This document shows, one piece after another, positions 1 through 9,344 of a stretch of DNA of 15,030 bases; position 1 is the stretch's first letter, and each line of letters opens with the position of its first letter. Position numbers and translations under genes: made by a program. A model generated the notes under the pieces. That model was given only the letters and a program-made list of their open reading frames with translations. It made no database searches and had not been told where the DNA came from. This DNA is from Chloroflexi bacterium UBA5177 (lineage in GTDB: Bacteria > Chloroflexota > UBA5177), in NCBI GenBank assembly GCA_002413265.1, contig DHWR01000239.1:5593-20622 (forward strand), read 5' to 3'.

Positions 1-801
1 GGCAGCAACGGCGCGGGCAAGACAACGACGATGCGCATCGTGATGGGCGTACTCGCCGCCGACGCGGGGGAGGTCCGCTGGCAAGGTCGACCCCTCACCT
101 TCGAGACGCGCCGCCGCTTCGGCTACATGCCTGAGGAGCGGGGGCTCTACCTGCGGATGCGCGTCCGGGAGCAGTTGATCTACCTGGCGGAGCTGCACGG
201 CTGCACCGGGGCCGAAGCGGAACGTCAGTCCGACACGTGGTTGGCCCATCTGGGCCTCACCCAACGCGCCAACGATGAGGTGCAGGAATTGAGCCATGGC
301 AATCAGCAGCGCGTCCAACTCGCCGCTGCTCTGGTCTTTACTCCTACCCTTCTGGTGCTGGACGAGCCATTCGCCGGCCTGGACCCGGTGGCCGTGGACG
401 TGCTCAGCCAAGTGCTGCGGCGGCAGGCGGAGGCGGGCCTCCCGGTGGTCTTCTCCAGTCATCAGCTCGATCTGGTGGAGCAGCTGAGCGATCGAGTGGG
501 CATCATTGCACATGGCCAGATGGTGGCGTGCGGCACGGTGGCCGAGCTGCGGCGGTCCAAGACCGAGCGGTTGTGGGTAGACGTTCCCGCCGCGGAGCCG
601 GGCTGGACCGATGGCTTGTCCGGCGTCACAGTGCTGCGGACCGATGGCTCCTGCTGGCTGCTCGAGCTCGCGCCCGGCTCCGACGATCAGGTGGCACTGC
701 GAACGGCGCTCGCTACTGGTCCGGTTCGTGAGTTCCGGCGGGACGTTCCGAGCCTGAGCGAGCTGTTCCGGCATCTAGTTACCGAGGAATCGCAGGCATG
801 A
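1..801 (+). CDS. ABC transporter ATP-binding protein, NatA-like (5' end outside window)
   Basis: This is the nucleotide-binding subunit of an ABC-2 type exporter; it hydrolyses ATP on the cytoplasmic face to drive the permease encoded next. The frame is open from base 1, which already encodes the Walker A motif GSNGAGKTTT, so roughly the first 30-40 residues lie outside the window. The apparent ATG at 31 is internal, inside Walker A. Further on are the Q-loop region GYMPEERGLY (typical of NatA/YhaQ proteins), the signature LSHGNQQRVQLAAAL, Walker B LLVLDEPFAGLD and the H-loop SSH. A C-terminal domain of about 90 residues follows, as in NatA-type subunits. Walker A has Ser where Pro is usual, which is tolerated. 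The stop overlaps the permease ATG by 4 bases (ATGA), so the pair is co-translated. NatA of Bacillus exports Na+; many relatives export drugs or peptides, so the substrate is unknown. Confidence 0.93.
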   Translation, partial: GSNGAGKTTTMRIVMGVLAADAGEVRWQGRPLTFETRRRFGYMPEERGLYLRMRVREQLIYLAELHGCTGAEAERQSDTWLAHLGLTQRANDEVQELSHGNQQRVQLAAALVFTPTLLVLDEPFAGLDPVAVDVLSQVLRRQAEAGLPVVFSSHQLDLVEQLSDRVGIIAHGQMVACGTVAELRRSKTERLWVDVPAAEPGWTDGLSGVTVLRTDGSCWLLELAPGSDDQVALRTALATGPVREFRRDVPSLSELFRHLVTEESQA

Positions 802-2006
802 GCGCGCCGGAGAACCGTCAGGACCTGGCCTCTTTCCGCAGCGTCTACTTGGTCGCCCGGCGCGAGTTCGTGATTCGGCTGCGGAGCAGAGTGTACAGGA
901 TTGGCACCGCTCTGATGGTTCTCCTCCTGATTGGCTACGTGGTGCTCCAGACGCGGGCCCTCAACAACAGAACCAGCGTGACCACAGTGGGATTCACCAG
1001 CTCCGCTCAGATCCTCGCCCAACCGCTCAAAGGGGCGGCACGCGGGCTCGGACAGATCACGATCCAGCACATCGCCAGTCAGGCAGTGGGTGAGCGCCTG
1101 GTCCGCAGCGGCCATCTCGACGTCCTGGTGAGCGGTTCTCCTCTCTCTCCGAAGGTGCTGGCCAAGAGTCAGCTCAACACTGCGCTGCAGGCGTCGCTGA
1201 CTGGTCTGGTCAAGCAGGAGTCGCTGGCGGCCCAGTTGGCCGCTCACGGGCTGAATCCTCGCGCCCTGGCCACTGCGGTGAGCGGCGCCAGCATCCACGT
1301 CCACATCCTGACGCCGGCCAGTCCTCAGAGGACGCAACAGGCGATTATGGGCGTCATCGTGGCTATCGTCCTCTCCATCTCTCTGCAGATCTACGGCATT
1401 CAGGTGGCTCAAGGCGTGGCGGAAGAGAAGGAGAGCCGAATCGTGGAAATCCTGCTAGCCACCGTCCGCCCAGGTCAGTTGTTGGCTGGCAAGGTGGTGG
1501 GCATCGGCCTGTTCGGCCTCCTGCAGTTGGTGATCATCGGGGCGGTAGGGCTTATCCTCATTGTCAGGACGCACGTGGTTAGCATTCCCGCCGTGGGCGC
1601 CGGAGTCATTGCAGGTGGCCTGCTCTGGTTCGTGCTGGGGTTCGCCCTCTACGCGGTGCTGTTGGCCGCCGCCGGCTCGCTGGTCTCTCGCGTTCAGGAT
1701 GTGCAGCTAGCCTCCCTGCCGATCATCATGGCACTCAGTGTGGCGTACGTGGTTAGTCTCGTGGTGGTACTGCCTGATCCGAGTAGCCTCGCCAGCACGG
1801 TAGTCTCCCTGGTGCCGTTCCTGGCCCCGGTGGCGATGCCAGCCCGAATGGCGGCCGGTGCCCCCGAGTGGCAAGTGGGACTGGCGGTCGTGCTGACGTT
1901 GGCCACGATTGGTGCCGCAATCTGGCTCGCCTCCCGCATCTATGCCAACGCGGTCCTAAGAATGGGCGTCAGAGTCGCGCTCAGCGAGGCCTTGCATGGC
2001 CGGTAA
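798..2006 (+). CDS. ABC-2 type permease, NatB/YhaP-like
   Basis: This is the membrane subunit partnering the preceding ATPase, 402 residues. The N-terminus has the short cytoplasmic stretch RREFVIRLRSRVYRIGT before the first helix (about residues 36-54). A large extracytoplasmic domain (about 55-180) follows, then five more hydrophobic segments near 181-203, 230-256, 264-290, 304-325 and 355-380. The motif GVAEEKESRIVEILLATV at 206-223, just after helix 2, is characteristic of NatB/YhaP permeases. The C-terminus (SRIYANAVLRMGVRV) also fits the family. The ATG overlaps the ATPase stop. NatB was described as part of a Na+ exporter in Bacillus subtilis, but other members transport unrelated compounds. 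The sequence does not settle the substrate. The gene converges on porD, with 88 bases between stops. Confidence 0.92.
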   Translation: MSAPENRQDLASFRSVYLVARREFVIRLRSRVYRIGTALMVLLLIGYVVLQTRALNNRTSVTTVGFTSSAQILAQPLKGAARGLGQITIQHIASQAVGERLVRSGHLDVLVSGSPLSPKVLAKSQLNTALQASLTGLVKQESLAAQLAAHGLNPRALATAVSGASIHVHILTPASPQRTQQAIMGVIVAIVLSISLQIYGIQVAQGVAEEKESRIVEILLATVRPGQLLAGKVVGIGLFGLLQLVIIGAVGLILIVRTHVVSIPAVGAGVIAGGLLWFVLGFALYAVLLAAAGSLVSRVQDVQLASLPIIMALSVAYVVSLVVVLPDPSSLASTVVSLVPFLAPVAMPARMAAGAPEWQVGLAVVLTLATIGAAIWLASRIYANAVLRMGVRVALSEALHGR

Positions 2007-2038
2007 TCACCGTGGATGTGGACCAGGCCGCGCCCCAG

Positions 2039-2059
2039 GCGGCGTGCAATCCACGCCGC
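2039..2059. terminator. GC-rich hairpin between convergent genes
   Basis: A perfect 8-bp inverted repeat, GCGGCGTG (2039-2046) and CACGCCGC (2052-2059) with loop CAATC, sits in the 88-base gap between the permease stop and the porD stop. Its location suits a bidirectional terminator. Neither side has a T tract, so if it terminates it is not a classical intrinsic terminator. It may instead block 3' exonucleases. Confidence 0.45.
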
Positions 2060-2094
2060 GGGTGAAGTGACAGGCGCATGAGGCGCGAGAACCT

Positions 2095-3723
2095 TCAGAT
2101 TGCTTCCGGCACCATCTGGATCGCACCGCAGGGGCACTCGATGGCACACATCGAGCAACCCTTGCAGAAGTCGTAGTCGAACTCGAAGCGCTTGCCGGGA
2201 CCCAGCTTCACGACTGCGTTGTCCGGGCAGACGGCGAAGCAGTTGTCGCACTCGAAGCAGTTGCCGCAGGACATGCAGCGACGAGCTTCGAACAGGGCGG
2301 TCGACTCGTCGAGTCCGGCGACCACCTCTTCGAAGGTGCTGCGGCGGCGCACGTTGTCGAGCGTCGGTTGCACGGTCTTGTCTGCATCGCTGTAGTACCA
2401 GGTGTTCAGCATCTCGGGAGTGATAAGCTCGTGCTTCGCTTCCGCCTGGTAACTCTGGCCGCGTAAATAGGCATCGATGTGACGAGCGGCCCTCTTGCCG
2501 TGGCCCACCGCCACGGTGATGGTTCTTTCAGAAGGAACCATGTCTCCACCCGCGAAGATGCCCTCATGACCAGTCATCATTCGGCTGTCCACTTGCACGA
2601 CACCGTCGCGTGAAAACTCTATGGCGGGGATCCGCTCGAGAACGCTGACGTCGACGTCCTGCCCTACTGCAAGGACGACGGTGTCGGCCGCAATAGTCTC
2701 CAATTCACCGGTCGGCTGCGGCCAGCCATCCTGATCCAGCTCCATCTTCTCTATCGTGATGGAGCCTTCTTCCATATTCTTGATGGTGCTCAGCCAGCGG
2801 AAGCTAATGCCCTCCTCGAGCGCTTCCTCGACTTCGAAGTCATGAGCCGGCATCTTCTCCCGGGTTCGTCGATAGACGATCACCGGCTGGTCGCCCAGTC
2901 GCTTCGCGGTTCTAGCCATGTCGAGAGCGGTGTTCCCGCCACCGTAGACGACTACTCGCCGGCCAAGTTTCGGAAGCTCCGATTCCGTCTCCATCTGATG
3001 GAGCACGGCGATGGCGTCGAGGATGTGACTGGCGTCAGGTGCGGGAATATCGACACGCTTCGCGAGGTGGGCCCCGATCGCGACGAAGCAAGCGTCGAAG
3101 CTCCCTTCCTTCATGACCTTCGGGATGTCCTCCACCTTGCTGTTCAGCTCCAATTCGACACCGAGATCGAGTATGCGCTGGACCTCTGCATCAACGATGT
3201 CGCGGGGCAACCGATAGGCTGGAATGCCGAAACGCATCATGCCTCCTGCCACCGGTCCTGCTTCCACGATCTTCACGGTGTGGCCCATCCGGGCGAGATG
3301 ATACGCTGTCGCCAGTCCGCTAGGACCCGCACCGATTACCAGGACTCTGCGGCCAGATCGTGGCCGGGCAGCACTCACCCTCCATTTTTCTGCGATGGCG
3401 AGGTCGCCGAGAAAGCGCTCGACCGCGTGGATATTGACTGCCGAGTCAAGGTCGGCGCGGCTGCAGGAGGTCTCGCAGGGGTGGTAGCAGGCGCGGCCCA
3501 TGATTGCCGGGAATGGGTTGTCGATCATGATCTGTTCCCAGGCGGCGAGATAGTTGGCTTCCTCAGCCTGATACAGCCATGCCTGGCAGTTCTCGCCAGC
3601 CGGACAAGCGTTATTGCACGGGGGAAGCCTATCGACGTAGACAGGCCGTTCCGTCCGCCAGGAGCCGGTGTGGTTTGCCAGACTGCTGCCGACGTCGAGC
3701 GTTATGGCGAAAGGCTTTGTCAC
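2095..3723 (-). CDS. porD: POR delta subunit: GltD-like FAD/NAD(P) oxidoreductase with C-terminal 2[4Fe-4S] ferredoxin domain
   Basis: This 542-residue fusion protein probably links ferredoxin in the POR complex to NAD(P)H. The N-terminal Fe-S domain has cysteines at 36, 40, 46 and 79, 83, 87 (CNNACPAGENC and CYHPCETSC), as in glutamate synthase small subunits. The FAD fold has GAGPSG at 131-136, the second nucleotide site has VVVYGGGNTALD near 257-268, and an AGGD FAD-binding motif lies at 391-394. Residues 483-532 are ferredoxin-like: CFECDNCFAVCP and CKGCSMCAIECP, two CxxCxxCxxxCP motifs, with extra cysteines just upstream (483, 486). The start is GTG, overlapping the porB stop (GTGA). Stand-alone PorD is only about 100 residues, so this is a lineage-specific fused form. 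It could transfer electrons in either direction. NADH versus NADPH preference cannot be read from the sequence. Confidence 0.9.
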   Translation of the reverse strand: MTKPFAITLDVGSSLANHTGSWRTERPVYVDRLPPCNNACPAGENCQAWLYQAEEANYLAAWEQIMIDNPFPAIMGRACYHPCETSCSRADLDSAVNIHAVERFLGDLAIAEKWRVSAARPRSGRRVLVIGAGPSGLATAYHLARMGHTVKIVEAGPVAGGMMRFGIPAYRLPRDIVDAEVQRILDLGVELELNSKVEDIPKVMKEGSFDACFVAIGAHLAKRVDIPAPDASHILDAIAVLHQMETESELPKLGRRVVVYGGGNTALDMARTAKRLGDQPVIVYRRTREKMPAHDFEVEEALEEGISFRWLSTIKNMEEGSITIEKMELDQDGWPQPTGELETIAADTVVLAVGQDVDVSVLERIPAIEFSRDGVVQVDSRMMTGHEGIFAGGDMVPSERTITVAVGHGKRAARHIDAYLRGQSYQAEAKHELITPEMLNTWYYSDADKTVQPTLDNVRRRSTFEEVVAGLDESTALFEARRCMSCGNCFECDNCFAVCPDNAVVKLGPGKRFEFDYDFCKGCSMCAIECPCGAIQMVPEAI

Positions 3724-4757
3724 TGAGGAGCTCCTTCCTCGGGCAGCAGATGATATCGAGCGACATTTCGATCGGCCATCGCTTGTAGCGCGGCGATGCG
3801 TTTGTCGTCCCGCTCACCTTTGAACAGATGAGCAAAGCGCTTCTGCCGTTTGAGATACGCTTCGACGGGGACGAGGTGACGGATCGGAGTCGAGCTCTTG
3901 ACCTCGCCGCGTTCGGCTTCAAAGAGTGGAAAGAAGCCGGATTCGGTAGCGAGGCGGGCCAGCAAGATGGTCTCGCCGGGTTCACTGCCCCACCCCAGAG
4001 GGCAGGGCACCAAGATGTGCAGATAGCGGGCTCCGTGATAGGACATCCCTCGCACGACTTTTGCCTCCAAGTCATGGAGGTCTGCCACGGTAGCCGTCGC
4101 GACGTAGGGAATGTCGTGCGCCATGGCAAGACGTGGCACGTCCTTCCCGGTTCCGAACACATTGCCGGGCGCGGGTCCGATGGCGGGCGTCGTAGCGGTA
4201 CGAGCTGTCGGGGGAGTGGCGCTGGATCGCTGCACACCGGTATTCATGTACCCCTGGTTGTCGTAGCAGATGTACAGCACGTCATCGTTTCGCTCAAACA
4301 TTCCAGAGAGGCAGCCGAACCCGATGTCCGTAGTTCCACCGTCGCCACCCTGAGCAATCACGCGAATGTGCTCCTTGCCTTGAGTGCGCAACGCGGCTGC
4401 GACGCCGGACGCGACCGCCGCTGCGTTGCCGAAGAGCGAGTGCAGCCAGGGTAGTTGCCAGGATGTCTCGGGGAAGGGGGTCGTAAACACCTCGAGACAG
4501 CCGGTAGCGTTGACCGCGACCAGCTGACCGTCGGTGGCTCGCATTGCCGCGTCAAGCGCATATCGAGCTCCCAAAGCTTCTCCACATCCCTGACAGGCGC
4601 GGTGTCCACAAGTCAACGCGTTGCTTCGGTTCTGAGAGGCCTGGACGGTTCTTTGGGAGGCATCCAGAAGTCGGTTGCCCACGGTCAGAGTGCCGGTCTG
4701 ATAGAACTTCACGCGCTGAGCCGTCGGTCGAACGGGAGCGCTACTGCCGTTGCTCAT
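3720..4757 (-). CDS. porB: 2-oxoacid (pyruvate):ferredoxin oxidoreductase beta subunit, TPP-binding
   Basis: This is the thiamine pyrophosphate subunit of POR, 345 residues. It carries the TPP/Mg motif GGDGGTTDIG (137-146) with the paired Asn at 167 (YDNQGYMNTG). Cysteines for the proximal [4Fe-4S] cluster are at 55 and 58 (CQGCGE), 87 (TGCLE) and 252 (PCPLGW), as in PorB proteins. The ATG is preceded by GAGGAG, which overlaps the porA stop region. The downstream end overlaps porD by 4 bases. The reaction is reversible decarboxylation of a 2-oxoacid to acyl-CoA with ferredoxin reduction. Pyruvate is the most likely substrate, but 2-oxoglutarate or branched-chain oxoacid specificity cannot be excluded. 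Confidence 0.94.
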   Translation of the reverse strand: MSNGSSAPVRPTAQRVKFYQTGTLTVGNRLLDASQRTVQASQNRSNALTCGHRACQGCGEALGARYALDAAMRATDGQLVAVNATGCLEVFTTPFPETSWQLPWLHSLFGNAAAVASGVAAALRTQGKEHIRVIAQGGDGGTTDIGFGCLSGMFERNDDVLYICYDNQGYMNTGVQRSSATPPTARTATTPAIGPAPGNVFGTGKDVPRLAMAHDIPYVATATVADLHDLEAKVVRGMSYHGARYLHILVPCPLGWGSEPGETILLARLATESGFFPLFEAERGEVKSSTPIRHLVPVEAYLKRQKRFAHLFKGERDDKRIAALQAMADRNVARYHLLPEEGAPQ

Positions 4758-4767
4758 GGAAGGCTCC

Positions 4768-6012
4768 TCATGGCGTCCTCACGCCCATCATTCGCATGAT
4801 GCTCTCGGCAATCGGTCCAGAGCCGCGAGTCTCATTCATTCGTTCCAGCTGCTGCTCGACGACGTCCCACTGCAAGTCGAGGAAGGTTAGGTCTTCCAGG
4901 TTGTCTTGCTCGGCGGACTCAAACAATGAACGCAGCGACTTCGTCGTAATGGGCCGCCCGCCGAGTCCCGCGATACAGGTGAAGACGGGTGTCGATTGGC
5001 CCCTCAACGCCATGCGCACGTTCGAGGCGAGAACGCCGCCTAGCCCGACGGCCAGGTTCTTTTCGATGACGAGAACGCGACGTGCATCTGCGAGTGCGGA
5101 GTGTACCTCGGGCAAAGGGAAAGGGCGAAAGCAGGAAATGACCAGCGCCCCAATAGCGTGGCCTTCATCCCGCATCTTGTCAATGAGATCCTTGATGGTC
5201 CCGTTCACCGAACCCATCGCGACAACCACGGTGTCGGCGCCGTCAACTCGATAGGTGTGAAGGAGGCCACCCGAGGCGCGACCGAACTGGGCTTCGAATT
5301 CGTTTGAGAGCTGTGGAATCAGCGAGAGGGCTTGAAGCTGTTTGTGGTGAGCCAGGTAGCGCACCTCGGCAAAAGCCTCTGGCCCCACCATGGCCCCAAT
5401 GGACAAGGGCTCGTCCACGTCGAGCACTTGTACCGGAACGTATGGACGCAGATACGCGTCAACCTCCGCTTGCGTCGGAATGCTTATCTGCTCGTAGGCG
5501 TGCGTCAGGATGAAGCCGTCGACGCATACCATCACCGGCGTGCTTAGCTCCTCGGCCAAGCGGAAAGCCTGTATGTGCAGATCTGCAGCTTCCTGGTTGG
5601 TTTCGGCGAAGAGCATGATCCAGCCGGCGTCTTTGAGGGCCATCGCGTCGCTGTGGTCATTCCAGATGTTGATCGGCGCACCGATGGCGCGATTGCCAAG
5701 GGTCATCACGATCGGCAACCCCAAACCCGCGGCGTTGTACACCGCTTCTGCCATGAAGAGCAGGCCCTGACTGGACGTCGCGGTGTAGGCTCGGGAGCCT
5801 GCGGCCGAGGCGCCGATCGCCACGCTGAGGGCCGCAAACTCCGACTCCACATTGATGAATTCGCAGCCTTGGAGCTCGCCTGTCTTGACGAGCTCGCCCA
5901 AACCCTCGACGATGTGAGTCTGGGGTGTTATGGGATAGGCGCAAATTACTTGCGGACGGGACAGAGCCACTGTCTCGGCTATGGCCCTGGAGCCTTCGAT
6001 CTGTTTAAGCAT
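4768..6012 (-). CDS. porA: 2-oxoacid (pyruvate):ferredoxin oxidoreductase alpha subunit
   Basis: This 414-residue protein contains the pyrimidine-binding half of the TPP site and the CoA/transketolase-C-like domain. It shows AYPITPQTHIVE near 25-36, the VESE segment at 55-58 that supplies the glutamate activating TPP, TATSSQGLLFM at 77-87, and a late GLGGRPIT motif. This is standard PorA layout and length. The ATG at 6010-6012 has AGAAGGGA upstream on the minus strand. Only 20 bases separate it from porG and 10 from porB, consistent with one transcript. Together with PorB, PorG and PorD it forms the four-subunit type of POR rather than the single-chain type. Confidence 0.94.
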   Translation of the reverse strand: MLKQIEGSRAIAETVALSRPQVICAYPITPQTHIVEGLGELVKTGELQGCEFINVESEFAALSVAIGASAAGSRAYTATSSQGLLFMAEAVYNAAGLGLPIVMTLGNRAIGAPINIWNDHSDAMALKDAGWIMLFAETNQEAADLHIQAFRLAEELSTPVMVCVDGFILTHAYEQISIPTQAEVDAYLRPYVPVQVLDVDEPLSIGAMVGPEAFAEVRYLAHHKQLQALSLIPQLSNEFEAQFGRASGGLLHTYRVDGADTVVVAMGSVNGTIKDLIDKMRDEGHAIGALVISCFRPFPLPEVHSALADARRVLVIEKNLAVGLGGVLASNVRMALRGQSTPVFTCIAGLGGRPITTKSLRSLFESAEQDNLEDLTFLDLQWDVVEQQLERMNETRGSGPIAESIMRMMGVRTP

Positions 6013-6032
6013 CTGCTAATGAATCCCTTCTG

Positions 6033-6590
6033 CTAGGCACTCGCGGCTTTGAAGGCAGCGGTGGCGGCGGCGATGTTCTTGTCGCCGATCTGGCCGGGGA
6101 ACTTCTGTTTGATGGCGGCGGAGACCGCTTCAAGGTCGATCACACGGGTGATGGCCGCAAATCCACCGAGCAACGCAGCATTCGGAATGGGCTTGCCCAC
6201 GTGTGTCAGTGCAAGCTCCGTGGCCTCGATGGTCCGCACGTGACCAGGCGGAAACTTCTCCTTCAGTCCATCGATGCCAAGCTCGTCGAGAGCTCTCGAG
6301 GTGTTGAGCAGCACATATCCGTCAGGAGCGAGACCGTCGAACACGTCGACCGAGTGGAGGAGTGTGGGGTCGAGAATGATCACCGCGTCGGGTTGCATCA
6401 CAGGTTCGCGTGACCGAATCTCCTTCTTGTCGATGCGACAAAAGGCGACGACCGGCGCTCCCATGCGCTCTGATCCAAAGCTCGGGAACGCCTGTGCGTG
6501 GCGGCCTTCATGGAACGCTGCGACAGACATCATCTCGGCAGCGGTCACGACGCCCTGGCCACCCCTGCCGTGAATTCGCACCTGGAACAC
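6033..6590 (-). CDS. porG: 2-oxoacid (pyruvate):ferredoxin oxidoreductase gamma subunit
   Basis: This 185-residue protein is the first gene of the por operon. The N-terminal motif VRIHGRGGQGVVTAAEM and the following FPSFGSERMGAPVVAF are hallmarks of the POR/KOR gamma family, whose domain binds CoA. The start is GTG at 6588-6590, with GAGGAG seven bases upstream (6598-6603). The start region can fold on the RNA into a 5-bp hairpin that includes this Shine-Dalgarno site (see the separate entry). The operon runs divergently from the atp side. Confidence 0.94.
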   Translation of the reverse strand: MFQVRIHGRGGQGVVTAAEMMSVAAFHEGRHAQAFPSFGSERMGAPVVAFCRIDKKEIRSREPVMQPDAVIILDPTLLHSVDVFDGLAPDGYVLLNTSRALDELGIDGLKEKFPPGHVRTIEATELALTHVGKPIPNAALLGGFAAITRVIDLEAVSAAIKQKFPGQIGDKNIAAATAAFKAASA

Positions 6591-6604
6591 GAGGCAACTC
6601 CTCG
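6590..6604 (-). promoter_or_regulatory. Hairpin covering the porG ribosome-binding site
   Basis: On the minus strand CGAGG-AGTTG-CCTCG is a perfect 5-bp stem with a 5-base loop. It contains most of the GAGGAG ribosome-binding site and the first base of the GTG start, so it could limit translation initiation. The inverted repeat is seen directly; the regulatory role is inferred. Confidence 0.35.
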
Positions 6605-6655
6605 GGAGAGATTGGCCGACCGGCGACTCCCATTGCTGCTAATGTATTTGCCAGA

Positions 6656-6668
6656 ACCGAGGCTCGGT
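6656..6668. promoter_or_regulatory. Operator-like 13-bp dyad upstream of porG
   Basis: ACCGAG-G-CTCGGT is a perfect 6-bp inverted repeat around one central base, about 65-80 bases upstream of the porG start. GGCTCGG recurs at 6715-6721. Position and symmetry would suit a dimeric repressor or activator of por. It could also be a chance palindrome in GC-rich DNA. Confidence 0.3.
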
Positions 6669-6715
6669 ATCAGGCGCGGACTTGATATGCATGGCCGAAA
6701 GGCCTGAGTTTCGGG

Positions 6716-6857
6716 GCTCGGCTCCCCTGCTTCTGCGACGGTGGCGATATCGGTTGAACATCATGGAAAAATACAGTCGCCACCCGATAGCGCTTTGGGC
6801 CGAGCGGACTTAAGGTGCGTATGGGACCGTTTCCCCATCCGACGTTTTCGACGTTGG
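6716..6857 (+). promoter_or_regulatory. Candidate structured 5' leader of the small gene and possibly the atp operon
   Basis: Several inverted repeats are nested or in series. A closing stem of 9 bp (6716-6724 with 6797-6805, one G-U) encloses a perfect 8-bp stem, GGTGGCGA (6740-6747) with TCGCCACC (6777-6784), around an A-rich loop. Inside the loop, TATCGG (6748-6753) could pair instead with CCGATA (6784-6789). Then follow a 5-bp stem (6821-6825 with 6834-6838) and a 7-bp stem with one G-U (6839-6845 with 6851-6857). The last stem touches the ribosome-binding site GGTAGGAG (6857-6864). The layout resembles a riboswitch or other cis-regulatory RNA. I recognise no known class, and pairings of this length do occur by chance. 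Confidence 0.35.
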
Positions 6858-6870
6858 GTAGGAGTTGGCT

Positions 6871-7068
6871 ATGGCTACCGATACCGAGGTGTATGAACTA
6901 CAACTCGAAGAAGAGGCCCGGAAGAGCATGGCTCATCGGCTTGCCGAGGGCAAAGGGACTGTGCCGATTGAGCGTAGGAACGAGTCTGACGAGAGATTGC
7001 TCTCCGAACAGATGACGGAACGCGCCAAGGCCGGCGAACACTTCCCGTCAAGCCTTCCTCGCACCTAG
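6871..7068 (+). CDS. Small hypothetical protein, 65 residues, charged
   Basis: The ATG at 6871 is preceded by GGTAGGAG (6857-6864) with a 6-base spacer, as good a ribosome-binding site as any in the window, so I believe this is translated. The product is short and very rich in Glu and Arg (for example LQLEEEARK and TERAKAGEH). It has no signal peptide, membrane segment or cysteine, and is probably soluble and partly helical. I recognise no family. It lies between the candidate structured leader and atpD, on the atp strand, 193 bases before atpD. It may be a leader gene of the N-ATPase operon, a small regulator, or a remnant of a longer gene (see the frame at 7101-7265). A start at TTG 6865 is possible but would sit on the ribosome-binding site. 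Confidence 0.6.
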   Translation: MATDTEVYELQLEEEARKSMAHRLAEGKGTVPIERRNESDERLLSEQMTERAKAGEHFPSSLPRT

Positions 7069-7100
7069 CAGACATTACCAGACGCGACACGGGGCTTCCG

Positions 7101-9062
<1,962 letters not shown>

Positions 9063-9066
<4 letters not shown>

Positions 9067-9344
9067 AGCCGGAGCAAGACAACGATCGATTTGTCTCCGC
9101 GATCAAGAGACAGGCAGAGCGATCACAGAACGTTCAGAAGCCAAATCTGTGGTCGGCCTTCGGCATCGTGGGGACTGTCGGATGGATGGTCGTGGTGCCG
9201 GCTCTACTCGGCGTAGCCCTGGGCCGCTATCTAGACATGCATTTTCGCCTCGGCTTGTTTTGGACGCTCTCACTTCTGGTCCTCGGTTTGGCGTTGGGCT
9301 GTATGGCGGCCTGGCGACACATGGAGGAGGTGATGAAGCCATGA
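9063..9344 (+). CDS. atpQ: N-ATPase accessory membrane protein AtpQ (AtpI-like)
   Basis: This 93-residue protein has a charged N-terminus and two membrane helices (about 33-53 and 63-84). The GRYLDMHF segment between them resembles the GxxLD region of AtpI-like proteins. AtpQ is found only in N-ATPase operons, directly after atpC. AtpI relatives help c-ring assembly or divalent-cation supply, and a similar role is likely here. It overlaps both neighbours by 4 bases. Confidence 0.88.

Larger units (their letters stand above)
6591..6870. other. Divergent intergenic region between por and the atp side
   Basis: These 280 bases lie between porG (minus) and the small gene at 6871 (plus) and must hold promoters for at least the por operon. 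I see no credible -35/-10 pair on either strand. Visible structure includes the 13-bp dyad at 6656-6668, a GGCC-GAAA-GGCC mini-hairpin at 6693-6704, and nested inverted repeats from 6716 to 6857 described separately. The stretch around 6754-6776 is unusually A-rich for this DNA. Confidence 0.6.

Noticed and set aside
687..1412. Minus-strand frame of 241 codons across the ABC genes
   Set aside because: It spans two clear plus-strand genes with family motifs, and its product is low-complexity in His, Arg and Asp without a domain.
2842..3726. Long plus-strand frame of 294 codons opposite porD
   Set aside because: It is antisense to a well-supported Fe-S flavoprotein gene and has no recognisable domain; long shadow frames are expected in GC-rich DNA.
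6754..6777. TTGAAC and TACAGT as a plus-strand promoter
   Set aside because: The spacer is only 12 bases, too short for a standard sigma factor promoter.
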